64,000 nucleotides of DNA. Source: Buteo buteo. Lineage: Eukaryota > Chordata > Aves > Accipitriformes > Accipitridae. The stretch is from positions 3,670,501 through 3,734,500 of the forward strand of contig NC_134196.1 in assembly GCF_964188355.1 (NCBI RefSeq), read 5' to 3'. Below are positions 35,501-45,022 of the stretch, piece by piece. The first letter of the stretch is position 1; each line of letters starts with the position of its first letter. A program made the translations under genes and the position numbers. The notes beneath the pieces were generated by a model. That model saw only the letters and a program-made list of their open reading frames with translations. It was not told the DNA's origin and searched no databases.

Positions 35501-38160
35501 CTGCAGCTTACACTGGCAGTCAGACTCGCCTTCCTATACACACTGAATTTTCAGAATTTGCTGGATTAGCAAAATGAGCCATTAAACTATTAAATAACAC
35601 ACAGGGTTACCTGTATATTCTCACGTTGCAAGGGGAGTCAGTCATAGCATTATACTGAGAACAGTGTACCACAATTCAGCAGATGGTAACCTACATACAT
35701 ACAGAGATGTTTTACCTGGACAATTTCTTCCCAAAACATTAGCGCTATTGCAATAGTTCTTGGAGCACAAGCCAGGGTGTAAGTTCCTTAGTCATAAAAA
35801 ATGAGCAACTACTCACAGCACTAGTCAAGGTCTGCATTTCTCACTTTAAATGCTGTTATTTCTGTGTGCAACGGTCTCATAGTAAACACCTAAATTAAGA
35901 ATCACTCTTACATGTCAAAATCTCAAAAATCTGCTGTTCTCCTTCTTTCTCCATGCTAATCAAAGTTCTGCTATGCATGTTTATCACACGCTAAGCTAAA
36001 CTGAAACCCAATTAAAAGATTCTTATCTCCTGACATTATTCACTTGTCTACTACACCAACAAGAACCTGAAGGTCACACCTACACATTTCCCCTAACATC
36101 GATCATTAAACACTGGAATACCCAACAGAATGCATCATAAAATACATGAGATTTCAGCCACCAGAAGATCTGATTGTTACTCTCCTGTACTGTCTGTGTC
36201 CTGTGTACTTAAACTAATTCTCATGGCTGCTGTGAACTATGAAGGAGAGACAAATGGGACACTATTTCAATGATGACAGCAAACTTTGCTGTATACAAAG
36301 TGCTTAGATTGCCTATGCTTAGAGGTGACATCAATACACCAACTGGTTTGTTAGTGTCTCTGCTGCTCAGGATATAGAACAGCCACTCTTTTGATTTGTA
36401 CGCTGAATCCTGGGTAAGATTCCACGTTTAAATAAAATGTAAAGACTCTATCCCCTCTCCTCAACTTGGATGAGACTGCTCAGTCAGTTTTATTGTACCC
36501 TACTCCCAGGGAGTCAATCCAGCTTTGATGCTGCTGTGTTTTGGAAGCATTTGCATTGCAGAGCTTCAGTACTGAAGCAGCAGCACTGAAGGAGTGCTGC
36601 AGTCATAGTTTCTATACCAGCCCTATTCCACGCTCGCAGTTTGCTAAACTAACCACACACGCCAGTTGCTCTGAGTCTGCTCTGAGTCACCAGACTTCAC
36701 AGAGGTCTATATCTAGAATCTAAACCCACATTCCCATCTCAGCTATATTAGTATAGCATGGAAGAAAGTCTCTGAAGGTAGTCAACTTTCTCCAGATTTC
36801 ACTAACAGAGCTGCAATAGGAATTCATTCTTACTTTCTAAATGCTTTTTAGAGATTGTTTCTTCTCATGAATTACTGTTAATTGCTGGGAAGAGATAACA
36901 GTGGTACTTGAGTCTATAAACTTTTTGTTTGTGCTGTATTGTGACTTGATACAACAGAGGCCACTCAACATTACCACAGTATAAACATTTCAAAACAATA
37001 AGACTCATTAGCATCCTTCCCAAAAAGCTTAAACTGAAATACATCTGATCAATTTTCTTAATATACAAGAAAAAAAAAAAGAAAGATGAAGAAATATACA
37101 GATACAGTAAAGAGGTGCTGTCACCACATTAGAGGCAAATGGATGCATAATAGAAATCTGTTTTCCAGATAACTGTCAGCTGTTTTGCAAAATGAGAATG
37201 GGAAACTTATAGGAGGACATTTGATTAAAAACATTTAGATTCTTTAGATGAAGTATATAATCAAAGTCTACTCTTTTTTGTACAACTGCAAAAGTGTATT
37301 TTACACAAACTTCTTTGTTCACTAATAATTTCAGAGAAAGACCCATCTTGTAAAATTATATTAACAGGACTTACTGCTGAGGTTAGTGCTTAGAAAGGTT
37401 TTACCAATTTTAAATGATTGGTAAGAATCATAAAAATGACAACCAAATTACTCATTCCATAATTCAACGACAGCTAAAACTAGAAGACAACATGTAAGAT
37501 ACAAGTCTTCCTCTCCTAGTACCTCAAACTATCTTCAAGTTAGGATCCACAAGATAAAAAAAAAGTATACTTTAAAGCTGAAGAAACTAAGACACGGTTG
37601 TTTGCAAGACAGCCAAAATACATTAACATGTAGTAATCGGTATTTGCAAAGGTTATCCAAGCTATATTCTGAATCTTCAAATATTGAGTAGTCCATTGGC
37701 AGAGACACAGACGTGACTGAAATGACTCCCTGAAGCGGGTCTGGGGGAAGCCGTGGAGTGGGCAGTGTCCTTCACACACTCAGCACATCCTGACACTGAA
37801 AAATTTAGAGCAAAGCTATGGAAGACGAGGAGGACACTTGGACAGAGCGCAAGAGCCACTCCAATGCCTTAGTTACATTCAAGGCCTATGCTAGAGTTCG
37901 AATGTTTGCAACATGCAGTTAGTCTCAGTGCATTAACAGAAGTGCTGACACACTCAAAAACAAATACATCCCTAAGTGCTTTAAAAGATCAACACAACTA
38001 CGTTTCTGGCTTCCGACAGAAATTCTTCTCCTGAAGACCCTTAGCTGTATCTAACCGCTCAGATGTAGACAGAGCACATTATATCATCTTTAGAAGCCTT
38101 TGTTTACATGGTTGATTGATAATTATCTTAAAAGTTCATAGGTGCCGTCAGCTAGGTGAG

Positions 38161-38328
38161 CAGTTTTCAACATGTGGTCCATGCATGCAGGGGTCAATGG
38201 ATTCCTCCTGAAGGAGAGGCAAAATTACCCCAGTACTACTACAGTAGGCTCAACTGCAACATAGGCATCTGCACAACTGCTCCAAAATAATTATGGATCC
38301 ACAGACACAAAAAGGACAAACCCCACTG
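38161..38328. mobile_element. hAT (Charlie)-like non-autonomous element relic
   Basis: Both ends carry similar inverted termini. The left end reads CAGTTTTCAACATGTGGTCC; the right end read in reverse reads CAGTGGGGTTTGTCC, then TGTCTGTGGATCC. These resemble the remembered hAT/Charlie terminus CAGTGGTTCTCAACC...TGTGGACC. Flanks 38151-38158 (AGCTAGGT) and 38329-38336 (CTCTAGAT) share a CTAG core, as expected of eroded 8-bp hAT target duplications, with the left copy offset by two bases from the CAG. The length of about 170 bp fits an internally deleted copy. There is no transposase frame. Confidence 0.5.
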
Positions 38329-41300
38329 CTCTAGATAGTCAGGCAATGCTACTTGAGCAAGCAGGCCAAAATCAGACACAGTTGTTGGTAACTGTAACGC
38401 CATCGCCACATGAGTAAAAAAGTATAATTCTCAGCTGAGTTGTATCTGCTTAGGACATGGCAAAATTTTGCCTCAGATGTTCTTAACTGTAATATAACTT
38501 TAAAATAATTACTTAAATACTTAGTTATTCAGTACACGGCGAGATACTGACCATGAATTACACTGATTAAGCAGATCAACAATTCCAGGGTACTTTTTGG
38601 TACTGCAAAAACTACTGCGGTATTCATACAAAATTAAAAATGCAGAATGATTATACAGTTATTAATTGGCATTGAATTAGCTGGCAGGTAGCGCCGTAGC
38701 GGTACTTTCATCTCAATGCTTATGGCAGGTATTTTCTTCAGGTTTTGCTTTTAGAAAAGCAGCAAGCTTCCTTCAAAGAGCTTTGAATGACAATCCACTC
38801 TTGACAGCAAACCCTTAACAATTCGAATTCTGATACCATTACTGGCCTATAAAACCACAATGGGTTAAAGAAAGTTTTAAGGACGAAGATGCATTTTCTT
38901 TTTGTGAAGTGCACAGGTAAGAGGTACTTTGTGCTTCATCTGCTTTGTTTCCATACATGCATGCAGCCTTGTATTTTGCAGTGCAGCGAGCTGGACTTCC
39001 TGTGCCTACACCTTGACATTCTCCTCAAAATCGTGACTAATTCTTTAATCATTCATTATTCAACAAAATACTTCAACATGAGAACAGGCATATTCAGTCT
39101 TTCAAGAGCTCTCAACAGCCTCCAGAATATTAGTTGATTCATTTAACAAGCCACAGATGAAGTAAACATCTGTCTAATGATTCAAGACTGTGAGATTCCC
39201 TATTGTGGGAAACACCAAGGAGAAAGCCATGGTGAATCAATCCAAGGATACACAGCACAATATGATTTTCAAAGGCCCCTAAGTGACAGCCTGTTGCATG
39301 AACCATTGGGTGCGGTCACGAAAGACACACAGCAGCTCAAAACCAACAGTACTCTTTGAAACTGGCCCAGGCTAACACGTGTCCTATAATCAGCGTCACA
39401 GCTCTAAGATGGATTCAAGCAGCAGCATCCAGGCATGCTGCACACCCGAGCCGCCACCACCAGAAGAAAACCGTGGACTGATAAATAGTCTGAATTGCAC
39501 AAAAGAGTCCAACCTGCCATATCTTTGTGGGAAGTACTAGCTAATTTACCAGTTCTTTGCTATCTTGGATTATTTAGTACTTGACAGAGAACCACTCACA
39601 GAGGTAACGGTAACTACATGAGCATACAAATTTTATATGAGGTCACCAAAACACACTCGCTAAAATAAATTTTTATAAATACATGCATCACAAGTAACTG
39701 TGTGTTGGTTCTCCCAGCCTTATCCCACTCTCCCTTATCTTTAGTAGCCAAATGTCTGTTTATTTTGGCATCTATTTCTTTCTTCTGAAGCAACATGTTG
39801 TCATGTGGTTGCATTCCCAAGGCTAAGGTTTGTGTTTTCCATAGAGCTGAGGGACCTCCATGTGCCTGTCATGTACACCTATCTTCCTACGTGTAAACAT
39901 ATGATCCTCAGAGCAAGCAACAAGCTCCGTGCACCTTGGTGAACCTGCAAAATTACTTTCATTCTGTGCTAAGTCCTCCAGAACATATTTTTAAACTAAG
40001 GTAGATTTCAGCTTCAGTTATAGTTAAGTCACTTGATCCTTAACACCTTCCCTTAAGAATACCTCTATCATAAGAATGCCTTCATCCCAAGAAGGGCATT
40101 ACAACGAGAAGGTAAAGTTTACATAATTGGACTTCACGCACAGCAAAGGGGAATACTTCGGTCTTTGGAGTGAGATACCTGTTTTGTTTTCATAATTTAA
40201 GTTTAATGAAATAACATTAAGTAACGGGAGCAAAGAACCACTGTGAATCAGTAAGCAGTGAGAACTGCTAACGAATAAAACAAAATAGATTTTTGTTTCC
40301 ACATATAAAAGTGTCCATGTGCACAGTGGTTTATAAACACAGTTACAAGGAAGGCTGTAGCTGAGTTTCTTCCCCTGAGACCATGTTGCTTATTTCAGCT
40401 GCTGTGTCTAGATGGAGTTGGTGATACCAAAAGGATATAAGCCTGTTGTTTTTTTCTTTTTAGGAACAACTGATGGAGGTTATTTGGAAAATCGAGATAT
40501 AAGCAATTATGATAATATCTCATCCCTTAGCAGACAGTATATATTCTTCTCACACACTTTCATGTTTTGTAAATTAAAACAGGTAAAGAATAAAATCTCA
40601 GTGACAGACATTTTCATTATTTCAGTGGAAACCATCATGCACTATTTGATATTTGGGGAGTTTTTTCTGTTCCAAACAGAACTGTTGTATTTTTAACACA
40701 TCTTTGGATTACTTCTCATTCACTCTTTCTACCATATAGAACACACAACCAGTACACTACTACTACATCTGTTTTTCTACGAGGACATCAAGATGTTTTT
40801 ACTTACGCTGAGTGAATACAACATATGAAACGTATATAGTGTAGATAGACTATATATATATCTCTGTACATATGAACGTGTGTGCTTCATCTACACTGAT
40901 TCAGTAGATGGCACACTGAAATTCCAGCAATATTTAATGCAGTAAGCGGCCAATTTAATGTCCGGATTTCAAAGAGAGATAGTAAGAGCTAGGGAACGCA
41001 CTTCAGTAAGAGTTTTGGTGTTGTACACCACACTAACTCTTCCATAACATAATCAACAGATTTTTTTAACATTATGCACAGTAATGAACCTCTCTCTCTA
41101 AAATGTAGAATATTACAAAAGCAAGAAAACTCCAAAACCGAAAATAGCTCCGACTACCTGATGACTGCATTTGATTGAAACAGAGATTGGGCATTTTCTG
41201 TTTTACATACTATTCTAAAAATTCTTCTCTGCCCAACTAGGAAATCAAGAGGCATCTGTGTCTGGAGATCGTGTCACTAATCCATTAATAAAAGTCCTCT

Positions 41301-42380
41301 GTAAAGTGATGTTAATGAAGAATCTGTGCAGCTTGGACATAGGAAGTACAGGAAACACTGAAGATCCTCAAAGGTAAACATGTGGTACACTGCAATTAGT
41401 CCTCCATCCAAGTACTACTTTTTTGCACAATATTTGCTACTTTAATGCTATCACATGACAGTTCAAGTAAGTAGCTAAGTGTTATTTCCTATTACATGCA
41501 ATTTTATTCACATTTTTTGACATTTCCTTAAGTTAAAACCCACTTGCAAGCAAGACTCCATTTTCTTTGTTTGCCCCAAACTTTTTTTTTTGCAAAAAGT
41601 TGTTAATTTCTAATTTGAATTAACCATCAGTGGGGCATGGCAAAAGTCTTTCTAATTCTGAACACAGACTTCTTTCATGACTGCTATGAAAATAAATCAT
41701 CATGAAATAATTACACAAACCACTAAGTCCAAAGTGCTATGTACAAAAATCACTCGAAGATTAGATACGTAAGCACCAATACAGGAAGGTTATGTGAGTG
41801 AATATACTTCTCAAACATGCCCATCACCTCAGTATCTTGGTACAAGACTCTTTTAACCACACAATTACATACAGTTGTCACAGATGCACAGAACATGCTT
41901 ATCATAACACAGCCTTCTGTGTACCCCATTTCTGTACCTCACCCTACAAAACTATTTATGCATCAATTACATTTAATCTGAAAGAATCGAAAAGCCTGTA
42001 TGAGGAAAATAGGAGATGAGCCATGACTTTCTGCTTGAAATTAAATGAAACCATTGACTTCTGAAGTTGTAGTCCTCATGACCAGAAAGATGCTGCATTG
42101 TATAAACTTGTCTTAGCACTACACCCCTAAGTAAATAAAGATGTAACTTGCCTCCCTTTCAACTGCAATGTTAGAAAGGCTGACAGGGCTTCACAAAACC
42201 CTCCTGTGTTAGGGAACGGAAACTCCTAATGAGATTAGTTGGTGTGTGTGCAGACATTACTTAGCCATGACTAAATGGGCTCTCTTCCTGCAGCCAGTGG
42301 AAAATTCAGGGAACTTTTTCCCCCTGCAGCATCAGAGTCCCTCTAACCTTCAGCAAAGCCAGATCCAAAAACAACTCTCC

Positions 42381-42432
42381 ACTTTCTCTCCCTTTCTCTC
42401 TCTCCCTCTCTCTCCTGGGTTTTTTTTTTCCC
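42381..42432. repeat. CT-rich microsatellite followed by T tract
   Basis: CTTTCTCTCCCTTTCTCTCTCTCCCTCTC-type polypyrimidine sequence, then T10 and a run of C. It lies in ELK3 intron 1 at the edge of the promoter zone. Confidence 0.85.
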
Positions 42433-42639
42433 CCTTCCCTTACAAACATTTTTAGTGTTTTTTCGGTTGGTCGTGGAAACTATCCACGTCGGCCAAGGGG
42501 TCTTGGGGCAGGGGGTGGCTAAGAAAAGCGGGGAGGGGGAGGGCCGGGGAGAAGGCAGATGACTACAAAGGAAACTGTAAAAAGGAGCAAATATATAAAC
42601 CTGAGGGAGAAAACCACAGAGTTTCTTTGTGAGCTGCAG

Positions 42640-42686
42640 TGACTCATTTTCAAGATGTTGTCTGCTGCCAGTTTCAAACCGGAAGC
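42640..42686. promoter_or_regulatory. ELK3: Candidate AP-1 and ETS sites in proximal intron 1
   Basis: TGACTCA at 42640-42646 is a perfect AP-1 site and CCGGAAGC at 42679-42686 is an excellent ETS site. They lie 33 bases apart in unremarkable non-CpG sequence about 0.85 kb downstream of exon 1. The pairing suits a Ras/MAPK-responsive enhancer and possible feedback by ETS factors on ELK3. This is inferred from motifs alone. Confidence 0.35.
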
Positions 42687-42739
42687 GCATGGCAATTAGT
42701 CTTGCTGTTTCCAGACAAGCCAGAAACTCTCCCGACACT

Positions 42740-42844
42740 TTTTTTTTTTTTTCTTTTTTAAAGCCCCTTCTGCAGTTTCTGCAGGAGCCTTCCCCACACA
42801 CACACACACAAACAAAAAAAAAAAAAAAACAAAAAAAAAAAAAA
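42740..42844. repeat. Poly(T), (CA)n and A-rich simple repeats
   Basis: A T13-T14 run near 42740-42753, then a CA microsatellite at 42795-42810 running into A-rich sequence (AAACA15CA14 type) up to 42844. They mark the border between intron 1 and the CpG island. Confidence 0.85.
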
Positions 42845-43519
42845 CCCGGCCCCTCTCGGCCTCGCAGCAGCGCCGGGGACCCCTCGGCACCCCCCCCCCC
42901 GCCGCCGTGACAGGCGGCCGGGCGGCCCCCGCCGCCCCAAACGCCGTTATCGTGATGCTGCTCCTACGGGGCGGCCCCGGCAGCCGGACACCGCCGGGGA
43001 AAGGGGAGAAGGGTCCCCTCTGAGGGGGGGTCCCAGGGCTCCCCCCGACCCGCTGCGCCCTGTCAGGCATGTTGTGTTGTGTGTCCCCCCCCCCCGCCTC
43101 TCCTCACACGCTCCGTCCCCTCACCTACACCCGCAGCTCCCGGGGGGTGGGGATGGCGGCGGGGCCCCCCTCCCCGGGGGCCCCTGAGGCGGCGGGACAC
43201 ACACAACCCCCCCCACAGCCCCCCACCACACACACACACAGCCCCCCTTGCCCTCCACCCGCCGCCCCCCTCCCCTCGTTACCCCGGGCCCGACCCCGGG
43301 GCAGGACCCCCGGCCCCGTGTGGGGCTCCGAGTCGTCCCCCCCCCCGGCGCTCCTCACCTCCAAGCCCGCCGTTTCCCCCCCGCTGCCCCACCAGTGAGG
43401 GGTGGGGGGGGACACGACACACACACCCCCAAACCCCAGCAGCAGCCGCCGGGCCCCCCCCGAAGCCCCCCCAAAACTTCGCAGGAGCCGGGGCGGGCGC
43501 GAAGCGCACTTGTACCTAC

Positions 43520-43640
43520 CCAGAGCCTGAGGGACTTTTCCGCTCTCTCCTGGTAGTTTAGAGGGAGCCGAGTAAAATCCCCCGGTTCTCCATGCTGACA
43601 GTCTTCTGCGAGCGCTCTGTTGCTCTTGTAACGAGATCCT
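43520..43640 (-). other. ELK3: ELK3 non-coding exon 1 (minimal 5' UTR segment)
   Basis: The segment ends at a good donor CTCTGG|GTAGGT (GT at 43519-43518). An alternative donor, TAG|GTACAA, lies four bases downstream. Joined to exon 2 it gives ...CTGG+GTATGG, with G at -3 and +4 of the main start codon. The transcription start is unknown and may lie beyond the T-rich and TG repeats, up to about 43790. Exon 1 placement rests on the donor, the CpG island and the gene's known five-exon layout. Confidence 0.5.
43558..43593 (-). other. ELK3: Upstream open reading frame in ELK3 exon 1
   Basis: ATG at 43593-43591 in strong context (AGCATGG: A at -3, G at +4) starts an 11-codon frame, MENRGILLGSL, ending in TAA. 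The stop lies 38 bases before the proposed exon 1 donor, hence 40 nt before the ELK3 start codon after splicing. If the exon is transcribed as proposed, this uORF would be expected to reduce ELK3 translation. Confidence 0.45.
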
Positions 43641-43701
43641 GATTTTTTTTTTTTTTTTTCCTCCCCTCTTTCTTTTTTTTTTTTTTTTTTTTTTTCGGCC
43701 G

Positions 43702-43742
<41 letters not shown>

Positions 43743-43743
43743 C
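43639..43743. repeat. Poly(T) tracts, (TG)n and (GA)n microsatellites at the ELK3 promoter
   Basis: T runs at about 43642-43659 and 43671-43695 (25 T) flank a CCTCCCCTCTTTC spacer. They are followed by TCGGCCGGGG, about 14 TG units at 43704-43732 and a short GA repeat to about 43742. In the ELK3 sense these are CT, CA and A tracts just upstream of, or within, exon 1. Confidence 0.9.
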
Positions 43744-43747
43744 GAGC

Positions 43748-43794
43748 AGGAAGTCAGAGCAGTCAGACAGAGAGCCGGCTCACTTCCTTTCCTG
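43748..43794. promoter_or_regulatory. ELK3: Cluster of ETS-type GGAA sites
   Basis: CAGGAAGT on plus at 43748-43755, and on minus CAGGAAAGGAAGTG (complement of 43781-43794), which holds two GGAA cores eight bases apart or less. A forkhead-like TGTAAACA lies at 43823-43830. Such ETS and FOX sites are typical of endothelial gene promoters, where ELK3 is expressed. The link is inference from motifs. Confidence 0.4.
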
Positions 43795-44074
43795 CATTAT
43801 TCCCCAGGCGGTTTGCAGTCTGTGTAAACAGGCTTTTCCTCCCCTCTCCCCTCTCTCTGGCCACTGATGTGCAGCATGGCTGTAATATAAGACACACACG
43901 TAGTAAAACGGGTTAACGGTAACTCCGCCGGCTCGCAGGGAGCTCCCCCGACCTCCACCTCTTCCTGTGCTACACCCCTGGGGAGGAGCTTCCCGCCAAC
44001 CCAGCGCTTGGCCCACCGCTGCCGCCGGGCTCTGAGGTGGCTCGGTGGAAAACGCACCCCCCCGTGGGGGTTTG

Positions 44075-44102
44075 GGTTGGTTGGTTGGTTGGTTGGTTGG
44101 TT
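44075..44102. repeat. (GGTT)7 microsatellite
   Basis: Seven perfect GGTT units, between the ELK3 promoter and the minisatellite. Confidence 0.95.
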
Positions 44103-44250
44103 GTTTTCCTCGGGGGTGACAGTCGTGAGGCGCTGATGAAGCGTTTTACAGAGGGACGCTTCAGGACGGGGAGGGGGACGACTCGGGGTGAAGAGGCGGC
44201 CGGCCTCGTCCCGTCGACGCTCGGCGGGGCGTTGGGTTGCCTCCGCTTTG

Positions 44251-45022
44251 GGTCGGTGGAGGTTGAGGGGTTGGGTGGAGGTTGAGGGATCGGTGGAGGT
44301 TGAGGGGTTCTGGAGGTTGAGGGGTTGGTGGAGGTTGAGGGGTTGGGTGGAGGTTGAGGGGTTCCGGTGGACATTGAGGGGTTGATGGAGGTTGAGGGGT
44401 TGGTTGGAGGTTGAGGGGTTGGTTGGAGGTTGAGGGCTTGGTGGAGGTTGAGGGGTTCCAGTGGACGTTGAGGGGTTGGTGGAGGTTGAGGGGTTGGTGG
44501 AGGTTGAGGCGTTGGTGGACGTGGAGGGGTTGGTGGACGTGGAGGGGTTGGTGGAGGTTGAGGGGTTGGGTGGAGGTTGAGGGATCGGTGGAGGTTGAGG
44601 GGTTCTGGAGGTTGAGGGGTTCTGGAGGTTGAGGGGTTCTGGAGGTTGAGGGGTTGGTGGAGGTTGAGGGATCGGTGGAGGTTGAGGGGTTCTGGAGGTT
44701 GAGGGGTTGGTGGAGGTTGAGGGATCGGTGGAGGTTGAGGGGTTCTGGACGTTGAGGGGTTGGTGGAGGTTGAGGGGTTGGGTGGAGGTTGAGGGATCGG
44801 TGGAGGTTGAGGCGTTGGTGGAGGTTGAGGGGTTGGTGGACGTGGAGGGGTTGGTTGGAGGTTGAGGGGTCGGTGGAGATTGAGGGGTCGGTGGAGATTG
44901 AGGGGTTGGGTGGAGGTTGAGGGCTTGGTGGAGGTTGAGGGGTCGGTTGGAGGTTGAGGGCTTGGTGGAGGTTGAGGGGTCGGTGGAGATTGAGGGGTCG
45001 GTGGAGGTTGAGGGGTCAGTGG
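44251..45022. repeat. G-rich minisatellite, unit about 18 bp (TGGAGGTTGAGGGGTTGG)
   Basis: About 770 bp made of roughly 40 tandem units. Variants include GGATCGGTGGAGGTTGA, GGGGTTCTGGAGGTTGA, a TGGACGTGGAGGGG form and a GGAGATTGA form near the right end. Blocks of several variants recur in the same order (44268-44330 and 44566-44630), so the array has a higher-order pattern from multi-unit duplication. Because many units are multiples of three, long repetitive frames stay open on both strands; these are not taken as genes. The G-rich strand is plus. Confidence 0.95.

Larger units (their letters stand above)
26564..43519 (-). other. ELK3: ELK3 intron 1 (17 kb)
   Basis: Runs from the proposed exon 1 donor GTAGGT (43519-43514) to the acceptor tccctTTGTAG (AG at 26565-26564). 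Large first introns are normal for ELK3. Contents: a perfect 20-bp palindrome (31901-31920), a T14 tract (32580-32593), a hAT-like relic (38161-38328), a TATATATATATC tract near 40852 and, close to the promoter, a possible regulatory block (42600-42730) and simple repeats. Long parts (26.6-31.8 kb, 32.7-38.1 kb and 38.4-42.3 kb) show nothing I can name. Confidence 0.75.
42845..44250. promoter_or_regulatory. ELK3: CpG island and promoter zone of ELK3
   Basis: Very GC-rich and CpG-dense, with many C8-C11 runs (for example 42890-42900 and 43085-43095) and GC boxes. It is interrupted by simple repeats at 43639-43743. It surrounds the proposed non-coding exon 1. No convincing TATA box is placed upstream, as expected for a CpG-island promoter. 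Minus-strand transcription is implied by the ELK3 exons; divergent plus-strand transcription cannot be excluded. Confidence 0.7.

Noticed and set aside
42696..43561. Frames of 100-160 codons in the ELK3 CpG island
   Set aside because: They are Pro/Gly-rich low-complexity translations of C and G runs, open on both strands.
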